Source: Candidatus Nitromaritima sp. SCGC AAA288-L16 (GTDB lineage Bacteria; Nitrospinota; Nitrospinia; Nitrospinales; VA-1). From it: 28,632 bases of DNA. Of the stretch, positions 7,642 to 16,305 are shown piece by piece. The notes under the pieces were generated by a model. The model was not told the origin of the DNA, ran no database searches, and saw only the letters and a program-made list of their open reading frames with translations. The position numbers were made by a program, and so were the translations under genes. The first letter of the stretch is position 1. Each line of letters starts with the position of its first letter. The stretch is taken from assembly GCA_000372225.1 (NCBI GenBank), contig AQTY01000025.1, positions 1 through 28,632 of the forward strand, in the 5' to 3' direction.

Positions 7642-10362
7642 TTAATCTGCGGCGACCGCTGACTCTAAAGCTTTTCCGAGAGTTTCCAAGTCCTTCTTGT
7701 GAAATGATAGTTTCTGGTTCATTTCTTCCTGCCGTTTCACGACTCTTTCAAACATTTTTTTGATAGTTTTATAGTCAGATTGCTTTAAAAGCATGTTACT
7801 CGTTGACTCACGAGATTTTACGGGTTTATTTTCTATGCCTTCTTTATAAGTAGCTACGGACTGAAGGGCATCCTCTCCGAAAATCTTGGCAAGCGCTTCT
7901 TCCAGTGTTCGCTCCATAGCGATTGTGTCTTCATAGCCTACGATGACGCGTTTAAGTTCCGGAATTTTTCCAGCATCGGCTCTGAGGTACAGAGGTCTGA
8001 CATAGATCAAAGATTCTTCTATGGGTATAACAAGCATGGTGCCCTGAATAACTTTTGAGCCTCTTTGATCCCATAAGGAAATTTGTCTTGAGACTTCTGC
8101 GTCCTGATTGATTCGCGCTACGATTTGATTGGGGCCATAAATCAGTTTTTGTTTTGGAAATGTATAAGCGATCAATTTCCCATAGTTTTCTCCATCACTT
8201 TGAGCCACCATCCATGCCGAAAGATTGCTCTTGCCACTTGGCGTGAAAGGTAACATGAGAATATACTCTTCTGCTTTATTTCCTGGAAGTTTCATGATGG
8301 TGTAATAAGGTTCCATCATTTTATTATCTATTTCTGGGATTTCCCACTGGTCCTCTTTGTTGTAAAACACCTGCGGTGTTTTCATGTGATAAGTCGCATA
8401 TATGAATGCCTGAATTGTAAATAGATCTGACGGATATCGAATATGATTCCTTAAATCCTCAGACATTTCATTTAACTCTTTAAATAATTCAGGGAAAACG
8501 TTTTTCCAAGTTTGGATAATAGGATCGTTCGGATCAGAAATAAAAAAGTCCATTGAACCATCGTAGGCATCGATTACAACTTTGACAGAGTTTCTTACGT
8601 AATTACCAAAACGTGGGATGGTTTGCGAATAAGGAAATCGATCGCTTATGGTATAGGCATCATATAGCCATTTCATCTTTCCTTCGGTCAAAACCAGATA
8701 GGGGTCGCTATCTAACCTAAGAAATGGAGCAATCTTAAGAACCCGCTCAGTAATATTGCGATACATCAGTACTCTACTTTCGTTATTAATATCCTGCGAA
8801 AAAAGAATTTTAAGAGTTTTGAAGCGCGCGGCGAGAAGTGCCTTTCTGACTAAGGATTCAACTGGGAAACCACCACTCCCTTCATAGTTTTTGTATACAT
8901 TTTGTTCTCCTTCCGGGTAATCAAATTCTTTGGTCCCCGTATTAACAAAAACATGGTCGTTGGAAAGTTCACCAAAATAAATTTCTGGTTGGCCAACCTT
9001 AAGGTCTACGTTAGAACGTGGAGGGATATCCTTTATTAAAAGAACAGGTAGCCCTTGAGGTGTTATTTGGTTAACTGGACTGAGTGACACCCCATAACCA
9101 TGGGTAAAAGTAAGGTGTTCGTTGATCCATGTTCGATTAGGTAAATTTTCAGATTTTAACTCTCGAGGAGAAAGCAGGGTCTGACGGTATTTCCCATCGA
9201 TTGTGTAGCGGTCGTGATCTACCGAATTGAACTGGTAATAAGTTCTTATTTCTTGAAGTTGGCCTAGGGTATCAAGGAGGGGTTCTTGATCCCAAAGTCT
9301 TATGTTTTCTATTGTCAGGCTATTAGCCTTTATGGATTCGGCATTTAATGATTCTGCTCCAGTGAGTTTTTTTGATTCAGTGTTATTGAGTCCATACGCT
9401 AGAAGTGAGCCAGAAATGGTATGTTCAATAAAGGGAGTTTCTTTAATGAGTTCATTTGGGTTGACCACAAAGTTTTGCAGAATCTTTGGATACAAGCTGC
9501 CCGCTAAATAAATCACACCTATTCCTGTAAGAGCAAGAGCGACTTTTTTTAAGCCACGCCCAGTTGCAATAAAAAAGCTAAGCCCAGCCCCAATTAGGGA
9601 TAAAATAGACATTGTATGCAGTATTGGGAGTTGCCCATAATAGTCAGCAAACCCGATGCCGGTTACCACACCATTTTCCCCTACCAGTAAACCAAATCTC
9701 TGGAGATGAAACTCTATGGCCATAAGAACAAGGAAATAAAAGGCCAAAAAAGATAATGGTCGTCTGGCTTCTCGTTGCATTACGATTCCACTGGGTCCAA
9801 GATAAACAAATTGCTTTAGGAAAAATATGAGACCTGTTCCAATGCCGAGAATAACTAAAATTTCCCAAAGAATCGATTTCCCAAGGTTGAGAAGTGGAAG
9901 AGTGAAAAGGTAAAAGGAATAATCGTTCCCAAAAATAGGGTCTTCACTGCCAAAAGGAACAGCATTGGAATAAAGTTGAAGAAGCTCCCACTTTTGTCCA
10001 ACAATTAATCCTGTCATTACAGCTAGTGCAAGTGGACCAAAAAACATAAGGTGTTTCAGATTCACGGAAATAAAATCAAGGAGCGGTAACTCACGACGAA
10101 CAGTGTCGGACAACACGACTGGCATATGAGAGCTGCGGTCGAAGATTAGTTTTAGAGGAAAACAGGTGAAAATAAAAAAGAAAAGCCCGGTGGCTAAACC
10201 AAACCCCCATTGAGACAGAACAATAGTCCAAAAAACAGAATCAACTTGATGATTGGCAAACCAGATCCAATCAAAATAGAATTTGACAATTTTCTCGGCA
10301 AATATTGATCCAACAACAACAATTCCGAATAGAATAAATAGCCATTTTTTTTGCAAGTTCAT
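7642..10362 (-). CDS. UPF0182 family large membrane protein
   Basis: This is a protein of 906 residues, normal for UPF0182. The N-terminal third has about seven hydrophobic segments, beginning with one near residues 7-22. A long soluble part, probably outside the membrane, contains family-typical stretches such as TWINEHLTFTHGYG and PEIYFGE. The C-terminal ~100 residues are charged and helical. The function of UPF0182 is not established. I chose the ATG at 10362 because AAGGAAA stands about six bases upstream and the protein then begins with a membrane segment; a longer frame reaching 10446 would overlap the upstream redoxin gene. The gap to that gene is 13 bp, so the two are likely co-transcribed. 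Confidence 0.9.
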   Translation of the reverse strand: MNLQKKWLFILFGIVVVGSIFAEKIVKFYFDWIWFANHQVDSVFWTIVLSQWGFGLATGLFFFIFTCFPLKLIFDRSSHMPVVLSDTVRRELPLLDFISVNLKHLMFFGPLALAVMTGLIVGQKWELLQLYSNAVPFGSEDPIFGNDYSFYLFTLPLLNLGKSILWEILVILGIGTGLIFFLKQFVYLGPSGIVMQREARRPLSFLAFYFLVLMAIEFHLQRFGLLVGENGVVTGIGFADYYGQLPILHTMSILSLIGAGLSFFIATGRGLKKVALALTGIGVIYLAGSLYPKILQNFVVNPNELIKETPFIEHTISGSLLAYGLNNTESKKLTGAESLNAESIKANSLTIENIRLWDQEPLLDTLGQLQEIRTYYQFNSVDHDRYTIDGKYRQTLLSPRELKSENLPNRTWINEHLTFTHGYGVSLSPVNQITPQGLPVLLIKDIPPRSNVDLKVGQPEIYFGELSNDHVFVNTGTKEFDYPEGEQNVYKNYEGSGGFPVESLVRKALLAARFKTLKILFSQDINNESRVLMYRNITERVLKIAPFLRLDSDPYLVLTEGKMKWLYDAYTISDRFPYSQTIPRFGNYVRNSVKVVIDAYDGSMDFFISDPNDPIIQTWKNVFPELFKELNEMSEDLRNHIRYPSDLFTIQAFIYATYHMKTPQVFYNKEDQWEIPEIDNKMMEPYYTIMKLPGNKAEEYILMLPFTPSGKSNLSAWMVAQSDGENYGKLIAYTFPKQKLIYGPNQIVARINQDAEVSRQISLWDQRGSKVIQGTMLVIPIEESLIYVRPLYLRADAGKIPELKRVIVGYEDTIAMERTLEEALAKIFGEDALQSVATYKEGIENKPVKSRESTSNMLLKQSDYKTIKKMFERVVKRQEEMNQKLSFHKKDLETLGKALESAVAAD

Positions 10363-10375
10363 GAAGGTTTCCTTG

Positions 10376-10930
10376 TTAGATTGTTTTCCATTTAATCGAG
10401 CAACCCATGGAGGGTATCTGTTCTTTGGCAACCAATTGTCTGGCAAGTATGTTTTCCAAAGCCAACTTTAAGTCCTGTTGTGTTACCTTTTTCGGGTGTT
10501 CCCAGTTATCATCGATTCGGCCACGATAGGCAAGTTTACGGTCTTTACCATAGACATATAAATCAGGGGTGCAAACAGCATCATATAATTTAGCTATTTC
10601 CTGACTTGGATCAACCAAATAAGGAAACGAAAAATTATTTTCTTTTGCAATGATTTTCATATTTTCTAACGAATCATCCGGGTAACGTATTGCGTCGTTG
10701 GGATTGATGCCAATGAATTGTACCCCATAATCTATAAACTCGTTTTGCAGATCAATAATTCGTTTAAGGACAGCCTTTACATATGGGCAGTGATTGCACA
10801 TAAATATAATCACTATGATTTCTTTTTCTGAATAACTCTCTAGTGAATGAGTTTTACCATCTATTCCATCAAGTAAAAAGTTATGAGCGGGAGTTCCCAG
10901 TGGAGGCATGGTTGACTCAAGAAGTGCCAT
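10376..10930 (-). CDS. Thioredoxin-fold redoxin (AhpC/TSA-like) with CNHCPYV motif
   Basis: This 184-residue cytoplasmic protein has no signal peptide. The thioredoxin-fold region holds a CxxC pair, Cys45 and Cys48, in MCNHCPYV, and a conserved PSMGCSIKW ending with a third Cys. The same layout occurs in a widespread family annotated as thioredoxin-family or AhpC/TSA proteins. The role is thiol-disulfide or peroxide chemistry; the true substrate is unknown. The start is supported by AGGA about ten bases before the ATG. It lies directly upstream of the UPF0182 gene. Confidence 0.85.
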   Translation of the reverse strand: MALLESTMPPLGTPAHNFLLDGIDGKTHSLESYSEKEIIVIIFMCNHCPYVKAVLKRIIDLQNEFIDYGVQFIGINPNDAIRYPDDSLENMKIIAKENNFSFPYLVDPSQEIAKLYDAVCTPDLYVYGKDRKLAYRGRIDDNWEHPKKVTQQDLKLALENILARQLVAKEQIPSMGCSIKWKTI

Positions 10931-11083
10931 AAGTATTTTCCTAAAGCATTAAATAACAAATAAGATTTTGAAAGATTTTCCGGGAAAAAAATCAATGAGT
11001 TGCTCAACAGGTTAAACATGTAAACAAAAGAATACTAGATAATTTTAAAAATAATAAAGATTTTCTCAATAAGGCGAGTAATC

Positions 11084-11992
11084 TTAGTCACTTTTACAGG
11101 TCATCCCAGTAATACGGCAGGTATAGCAGGCGGAATGAGCGAGCGGAAAAGGACGTAGCGTCTCTTCGATGGTATCTCCCATTTTTGCTTTATCGTTATC
11201 AACAAGAATAGGGCACACATAAACACCTGTTTTGGTTGCCATGCGGGATGTAGAGCATTGCAGATTTGTAATATCATAATTTTCAAAACATTTTTCAGTG
11301 ACATGTTCGTGGTCGAAGTAGTTGCGAGTATTTACCGCCAATTGACCGAGGAGGAATTCTGGAAGGATTTTGATTCGTGGGTCAGAAATGTTTAGTGCTT
11401 CTAGAAAATTCTTGAAACTTTCCTCCATTTCTTTATCTTTTGCCTCGTCCCAGTTACGGGTGACAGTTAAAATAGGGGAAAATCCAAAGGAGTTTAAGTT
11501 GGTAATTCCTTCTGTGGCTTTGCTGAAAGAATTTTCTCCCCGAGTCCGATCATTTAACTTTTCATCGAAGCTTTCCATACTCACACGAAATTGGAGTTTA
11601 TGCGAAGAGTTGTTTTGAATTTCTTTTAAACGGGCAGCTTTTTCGGAAGTGATAAGTGTCCCATTAGTCAGAACATCAAGTGGGCCATATTCAAGGATAG
11701 TGGCTAAGATTTCAAAAATCTCCTGATTCATGAAAACTTCACCGCCTGTAATATAGTAATCCTTTACCCCTAGAGTTTTAGATTCTAATAGTCGTTGCTG
11801 TACGTCCTTCATAGTCATCATTTCGTGCGTATGATTTTGTGGACCGCAACTGATGAAGCAATGTGTGCATTGAAGATTGCATAGGGTCCCCCCGACCTGT
11901 AACCACAAAGTATTCAATTTCACCAGAGGTACTTCAGGAAAATTAGACTTTTTGACTTCGTAATCCGTCGAATTCATATCTACTGAATGCAT
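11084..11992 (-). CDS. Radical SAM enzyme with reduced SPASM-like C-terminus
   Basis: The protein has 302 residues. The SAM-binding cluster motif CxxxCxxC is formed by Cys38, Cys42 and Cys45 in GTLCNLQCTHCFISCGP, with an extra Cys at 49. The GGE motif (83-85) and a strand with LTNGTLI agree with a radical SAM barrel. The C-terminal part has Cys246, a Gly at 256, Cys260, then Cys289, Cys292 and Cys299, which resembles a shortened SPASM or twitch domain likely to hold one auxiliary Fe-S cluster. I cannot name the reaction. No precursor peptide gene is apparent in the 117 bp upstream or the 153 bp downstream. The ATG at 11992 has AGG eight bases upstream. Confidence 0.85.
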   Translation of the reverse strand: MHSVDMNSTDYEVKKSNFPEVPLVKLNTLWLQVGGTLCNLQCTHCFISCGPQNHTHEMMTMKDVQQRLLESKTLGVKDYYITGGEVFMNQEIFEILATILEYGPLDVLTNGTLITSEKAARLKEIQNNSSHKLQFRVSMESFDEKLNDRTRGENSFSKATEGITNLNSFGFSPILTVTRNWDEAKDKEMEESFKNFLEALNISDPRIKILPEFLLGQLAVNTRNYFDHEHVTEKCFENYDITNLQCSTSRMATKTGVYVCPILVDNDKAKMGDTIEETLRPFPLAHSACYTCRITGMTCKSD

Positions 11993-12109
11993 AGTTTCAG
12001 CCTAACAGATAGTTAAGAAAGAGTCCACTGGTTGGCATTTGTCAGATTTAAAATGATGTGTTTTGAATAAACTAGTCAAGCAAAAAGTCACTAAACATAT
12101 AACCCCGTT

Positions 12110-13231
12110 TTACAAGCCGGCTGACTCATAGGAATCACTTACGTCTTTGATTCGCAGTTTTCGGCGAAGTTTGGTGTATCCCTCGAGAGTTTTACGTCCC
12201 AGGAGAGACTTGTAAACGGGTTTAGCATTAAGCTTTGCTTTGTCTGTTGGGTCAAGAAAAAACCGCGTGTCCAATGGGGACATATAGCGGCAGTGAGGGA
12301 AAAGCCACTTGAGTGGAAGTCTGGAATTTTGAACATTTGTTTCTAAGTAGCGAGCAACTTCAGTGACATTGCGGGAATATTCTTCGGTTGCGATGCTTGG
12401 GGTTGTCAACCTTAATAAGGGAAGGATTCCTTTTTCTGTAAGATAAGCGATTTTATCTTTCAGGGGATCAATGGAGCCTGCTTCTAAGAAAAGCTCTGTC
12501 CAAACAGTTCCCGGCGGAAAAATTTTAGCGGCATATTCTAACGAACCATATACCAGTGGCTGCGATATAACATCTTCTTTTTTAGCAAAGCCGACAAAAC
12601 CTTCGAGCGGGAAGTTTAATAAATCTATTCCCGCAGCGTAAACTTTGTCTAAAGTTTTCTTGTCTTTGGGGGGGAATCCACGTAGAGCTATGAAGGTACT
12701 AAACTCTTTTTTGATAGCTTGTACCAGGGGTGCCAGGCGAGTAAGACCGCGGTCCGGTTCACGACAATAATCCATGTTGAGTTGAATGAGGTCAGCAGCA
12801 CCTTCTTCAAAGGCTGCTTTGATTACAGAAAGGATAGTTTCTTGTGTTAAGTTAAGGCGATTTTTTTGTCCAACCGCTCTTAAAAATAAATTCATGCAAT
12901 ACCCGTCGATACACGCATTTTCTGAGACCGGGGAACGCTTTTTCATTTGTTCTCTGACAAAGTTAGGTAAGGGTACAATGTTAACTTCAATTTCTTCGTC
13001 CATAGAACTTAGTTTTACTTTGCCATTAACCAGTTTAAGGGCAGGTTGGTTCTGACCAGTTTCTTTGATTGGTACTTTGACAATAAAGTTTTCAGCTAGA
13101 CTCAATACAATTTCATCACCGGGCCGACCGTCGCAGTATCCACCGGTGACTTCCGAGACGTCTCGGACTTCATCGGGAACAACCAGTCCCTTGCGGATCA
13201 ATTCCAACTTTAATTGGCCGTAACTTTCCAT
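12110..13231 (-). CDS. Radical-SAM-like TIM-barrel protein of unknown function
   Basis: I do not recognise a named family for this 373-residue protein. Residues 1-95 form an N-terminal domain. From about 105 onward the pattern looks like a radical SAM barrel: a Cys-rich turn (NACIDGYC), then repeated beta-alpha units such as GAADLIQLNMDYC, FIALRGFPP and GIDLLNFPLEGF. However, the first turn has only Cys107 and Cys112 spaced CxxxxC, not CxxxCxxC, so a normal SAM cluster is doubtful. Cys156 and Cys314 are further candidates for metal binding. It starts 27 bp downstream of mpl on the same strand, so the two are probably co-transcribed. The structural assignment is inference from pattern only. 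Confidence 0.6.
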   Translation of the reverse strand: MESYGQLKLELIRKGLVVPDEVRDVSEVTGGYCDGRPGDEIVLSLAENFIVKVPIKETGQNQPALKLVNGKVKLSSMDEEIEVNIVPLPNFVREQMKKRSPVSENACIDGYCMNLFLRAVGQKNRLNLTQETILSVIKAAFEEGAADLIQLNMDYCREPDRGLTRLAPLVQAIKKEFSTFIALRGFPPKDKKTLDKVYAAGIDLLNFPLEGFVGFAKKEDVISQPLVYGSLEYAAKIFPPGTVWTELFLEAGSIDPLKDKIAYLTEKGILPLLRLTTPSIATEEYSRNVTEVARYLETNVQNSRLPLKWLFPHCRYMSPLDTRFFLDPTDKAKLNAKPVYKSLLGRKTLEGYTKLRRKLRIKDVSDSYESAGL

Positions 13232-13258
13232 AGCTTTGTTAAATGATTGCGTGTTCGG

Positions 13259-14665
13259 TTATAATCGATTAATCAGTTTTTGGTGAATTCCGGAGAATCC
13301 ACCAGAGGACATTATGAGTAGTACGTCTTTTGGGCGGCACTCGGTAATCAATTTGTTCACCAGAGCCTCGATGTCCGGAATAAAGTACGCGTCACCACCA
13401 TCACTATTAATACGTTCGACGACTAATTCCGGGTTCAGCCTGTCTTTTAGGTCAATTTTATCTGGTGCGAATAGACCTGCTATTATAACTTTATTTGCTG
13501 GGACGAAACTTTTCGGTAGTTGATCTTCAAAAACTTTCCTTTTGCAGGTCGCAGAACGAGGTTCAAAAATAGCCCATATGCGCTGCTCAGGATATGCTTC
13601 CTGAACTGCTTCCAGTGTAAGTCGAATAGCTGTTGGATGATGCGCAAAATCATCTATCACGGTCACCCCACTTTTTACTCCCAATACTTCCTGTCTACGT
13701 TTGATTCCCTTGAATGTCTGGAATCCTTTCTGAATTTCTTGAGTTGTGAGTCCAAGTTTAAGACTCATGACAGCTACTGATGTGGCATTTTCAATATTGT
13801 GCCGCCCGATCATTGAAAGGTGAAAGCTTGAAACCTTTACGCCATGATGGATTAAAGTGAAACACCCTTTTCCATCTACAAACTTATAGTTATCAATCAC
13901 CCAGTCTGCAGAAGAAGAAAAACCGTAAGTTTCGACTTGGCAAGAAGCATTGGTTAAAATATCTTTTGCGTTTTTGTCAGAAAAAGCGGCTAAGAGGAAC
14001 CCACCAGGATGAATGATATTTACAAATTTTCGAAAAGAGTCTTTTATATGCTCAAGATCACGGTAAATATCAGCGTGATCAAATTCGATTCCTGTTAAGA
14101 TTGATGCAAATGGACTATAGTGTAAAAACTTGGGTCCCTTATCAAAAAATGCTGTGTCGTATTCGTCCCCTTCGCTTACAAAAAATTCTCCTTCCGAAAT
14201 GGCGTGGTTGCCATCAAAATTTTTCATCCAACCCCCGACCATGAAGCCTGGTTTTCGTTTAGCAGAATGTAAAACCCAGCTTAAGAGTGCTGTTGTGGTT
14301 GTTTTTCCGTGTGTTCCTGCAATAACTAGTGACTTTTGGTTTTCTAAATAGAACTTCTTTATAGCTTCTGGGAAGGAAATATAAGGAATATTTTTTTCTT
14401 GAACGGCTAAGACCTCTTGATTATCTTTAGATACAGCGTTACCGATAATAACTTGATCAATGTCATCGCTAATATTTTTACGTTGATAACCAGGCTTGAT
14501 ATCTATTCCGGATGACTTTAGAAGTGTGCTCATAGGCGGATAGATATTTGTATCCGATCCAGTGACTCGATAACCAGATTTTTGAAGAAGACCGGCAAGA
14601 GAGGCCATCCCAGTACCGCAAATGGCAATCAGGTAAATTGATTTAATCTTTTCGTTGGAGACCAT
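13259..14665 (-). CDS. mpl: UDP-N-acetylmuramate:L-Ala-gamma-D-Glu-meso-Dap ligase
   Basis: This is a Mur-ligase-family protein of 468 residues. Mpl attaches the recycled tripeptide L-Ala-D-Glu-mDap to UDP-MurNAc, returning cell-wall fragments to peptidoglycan synthesis in the cytoplasm. The N-terminal Rossmann-like part has AICGTGMASLAGLL, the ATP loop GTHGKTTTT lies at 117-125, and SEGDEYDTAFFDKGPKF (164-180) is diagnostic for Mpl over MurC. The motif DDFAHHPTAI is also present. Use of mDap peptides supports a Gram-negative type wall. No strong ribosome-binding site precedes the ATG at 14665. The radical-SAM-like gene follows closely downstream. Confidence 0.93.
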   Translation of the reverse strand: MVSNEKIKSIYLIAICGTGMASLAGLLQKSGYRVTGSDTNIYPPMSTLLKSSGIDIKPGYQRKNISDDIDQVIIGNAVSKDNQEVLAVQEKNIPYISFPEAIKKFYLENQKSLVIAGTHGKTTTTALLSWVLHSAKRKPGFMVGGWMKNFDGNHAISEGEFFVSEGDEYDTAFFDKGPKFLHYSPFASILTGIEFDHADIYRDLEHIKDSFRKFVNIIHPGGFLLAAFSDKNAKDILTNASCQVETYGFSSSADWVIDNYKFVDGKGCFTLIHHGVKVSSFHLSMIGRHNIENATSVAVMSLKLGLTTQEIQKGFQTFKGIKRRQEVLGVKSGVTVIDDFAHHPTAIRLTLEAVQEAYPEQRIWAIFEPRSATCKRKVFEDQLPKSFVPANKVIIAGLFAPDKIDLKDRLNPELVVERINSDGGDAYFIPDIEALVNKLITECRPKDVLLIMSSGGFSGIHQKLINRL

Positions 14666-14828
14666 TCCGGCAAATTGTAGGCTCCGAATCCCTTAAAGTC
14701 AATCTATATCAATGGGTTCGGTGTTCTTCAGCGCTGGAAAACAAACAACTTGTACTTGTTAAAAAAGTATGACAATTTTCCACCAAAATAACGGAGCTTC
14801 TATATACCAAACTTGGAAATTTTTGAAG

Positions 14829-15473
14829 TTAGTTAAATAATGATTTTAAGTCAGAAAGATTATCTATAAGGTAGTCAGGTTTGGAGTCGCGAAGAGAACC
14901 TGGGTTACCCAATCCGTAGGTAACACCACAGGTTATTACCCCCGCACGTTTCCCTGTTTCTACGTCGATGGCGTTATCTCCAATCATCACAACTTTTTCC
15001 GTGGGGCAATTATACTTTTTCATAAGGAACTGAAGTCCTTTTGGGTTAGGTTTCTGCTCATCCAGACTATCCCCACCTAGTATTGAATCAAAAGAGGGCA
15101 GAAAGTTCATTGCTTCAAGAGTTTTTTCAATAAATGCGATAGGTTTATTCGATAAGATGGTGTTTTTTTTATTCGAAAAATGCTCCACAATTTTTCTTCC
15201 ATTTGGGTAGAGTTTAGTTTGATCTAACAAATGATGATTGTAGTGTTTTTGAAAAAGAGAAACGGCTGCTTTAATATTATTACATCCGGAACTGGCCAAG
15301 GAGCGAGTCATAAGGTTGACCACTCCGCTACCAATATTCTGGCGAATCGTTTTCCGGTCCAAAGATTGAAGGTTCATTTCGGTTAGAGTGCGGTTGACTG
15401 AGTTGGCGATATCCTCGAATGTATCTACCAAGGTCCCGTCGAAATCGTAAACAAAAAGAGAGATTTTTTTCAA
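14829..15473 (-). CDS. gph: HAD-family phosphatase, phosphoglycolate phosphatase type
   Basis: This 214-residue protein has all HAD motifs: DFDGT with Asp10 and Asp12, the Ser in ILSNKP, the Lys in KPNPKGL, and the Mg-binding GDNAIDVETG. The cap between residues ~18 and 80 is the small helical type of the Gph/PGP group. These enzymes remove phosphate from 2-phosphoglycolate or similar small molecules; the exact substrate is uncertain. The start appears to be TTG at 15473: a stop lies two codons upstream in frame and no ATG precedes the first motif. It follows the lipoprotein gene by 18 bp, so translation is probably coupled. Confidence 0.85.
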   Translation of the reverse strand: MKKISLFVYDFDGTLVDTFEDIANSVNRTLTEMNLQSLDRKTIRQNIGSGVVNLMTRSLASSGCNNIKAAVSLFQKHYNHHLLDQTKLYPNGRKIVEHFSNKKNTILSNKPIAFIEKTLEAMNFLPSFDSILGGDSLDEQKPNPKGLQFLMKKYNCPTEKVVMIGDNAIDVETGKRAGVITCGVTYGLGNPGSLRDSKPDYLIDNLSDLKSLFN

Positions 15474-15491
15474 AGTTTATAATTAAGGTTT

Positions 15492-15800
15492 TTAAGGATG
15501 ACTCGTGGTGTAGCGGTAAGCCTCTACAATATTTTCTTTATCGAAAAGGATGACCAAGTCTTTAGAGTGTGTAGGTCTAACGGCATTCCATTGGTCAAAC
15601 TGGTAAGTCCAGATGGCCTGACCATTTTCGGTACCCTTCTTAAATGGGGCTCCGAACCTCTCAAAGATTTCTTCTTGACTGGTCACATTATTTTGAATAC
15701 TTTTTAGTTCCGAACTGTCAAAATTTTTACCCACAGTTCCGTAACAGCTTGCCAAGAAGATAATAAGAAACATTACAGTATTTAATCGTTTTTTTTTCAT
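15492..15800 (-). CDS. Small lipoprotein, BamE/SmpA-like
   Basis: This protein of 102 residues has a short lipoprotein signal, with a hydrophobic stretch ending in FLASC (lipobox Cys19). The mature part reads VTSQEEIFERFGAPFKKG followed by IWTYQF, the pattern of the BamE/SmpA fold, where a 'set a start helix, G-x-P, then W-x-Y' arrangement is common. Such proteins are usually anchored in the outer membrane and some belong to the BAM assembly complex. At this level of similarity the true BamE role is not proven. A strong AAGGAG lies eight bases before the ATG. It heads a two-gene unit with gph. Confidence 0.75.
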   Translation of the reverse strand: MKKKRLNTVMFLIIFLASCYGTVGKNFDSSELKSIQNNVTSQEEIFERFGAPFKKGTENGQAIWTYQFDQWNAVRPTHSKDLVILFDKENIVEAYRYTTSHP

Positions 15801-15936
15801 TTGTTAATCTCCTTGAGAGCAGGGTAGTGTTGGTAACACATAGATGAGCCAGGCATCTTTCGCTCAAATTTGCAATCCAAAAACCAGTCTAGCGGAACAC
15901 AAAAAAGCATAACGTTTTTTCATAGACTAAAATAAT

Positions 15937-15964
15937 GACTTATATAAATAAGTTTATGTCAGAA
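15937..15964 (+). other. Candidate dif (XerCD) site
   Basis: A 28-base stretch in the non-coding gap can be read as an 11-base arm GACTTATATAA, a six-base centre ATAAGT and an 11-base arm TTATGTCAGAA. The right arm keeps the TTATGT core of XerD-binding arms (8 of 11 against the E. coli arm), and the left arm keeps the inner ATAA. The left arm is otherwise poor. What raises it above chance is its location at the strand-composition switch. Confidence 0.25.
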
Positions 15965-16049
15965 CGGGCATTTGGGAAAGTCCTATTATGACGGGCTTTA
16001 TCAAAACTTATCACTAACTTTGATCTGATTGAAAAAATTGGAGAAAAAA

Positions 16050-16305
16050 ATGATTTTTTTGTTTGGAATTCGTTTTTTTGAGATCTCAAGACCCTTGATT
16101 ATTATCATGATATGGGCTTTTTCCGGTTGCGCCACATCACCTGGAAACTCTCATGTTGATAACTTTGAACCGGATGGTTATTACGAGCCTCTCCCGTCTA
16201 TAGGAAAAAAAGGCTACTTAATAAAACAGCTTGCCCCAGAAGTTTATTTTTTTTCGACGGGAGTGTACAACAATTTATTTATTGTTACTTCAGAGGGTGT
16301 AGTTA
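16050..16305 (+). pseudogene. Truncated metallo-beta-lactamase-fold lipoprotein, N-terminal fragment
   Basis: From the ATG at 16050 (GGAG eight bases upstream) the frame encodes a lipoprotein signal with the lipobox FSGC. It continues with KQLAPEVYFF, GVYNNLFIVTSEGVV, the first beta strands typical of MBL-fold hydrolases. The sequence expected next (a VxDP strand and the HxHxDH motif) is missing. After about codon 85 the frame runs on to 16442 only as the antisense of the convergent PHP-like gene. I read this as the remains of a gene that lost its catalytic part. The exact breakpoint (near 16305) is approximate. The MBL gene at the right end of the window shows a start of the missing type, but whether they are paralogues cannot be seen here. 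Confidence 0.6.

Noticed and set aside
10931..11083. Bulged hairpin GATTTTCC / GGGAAAA in the gap upstream of the redoxin
   Set aside because: The stem needs bulges and is mostly A-T pairs; there is no terminator T-tract in the right place.
14666..14828. Possible tRNA or small RNA in the mpl-gph gap (a GGGTTCGG stretch)
   Set aside because: The T-loop-like stretch lacks the matching stem and no cloverleaf can be drawn.
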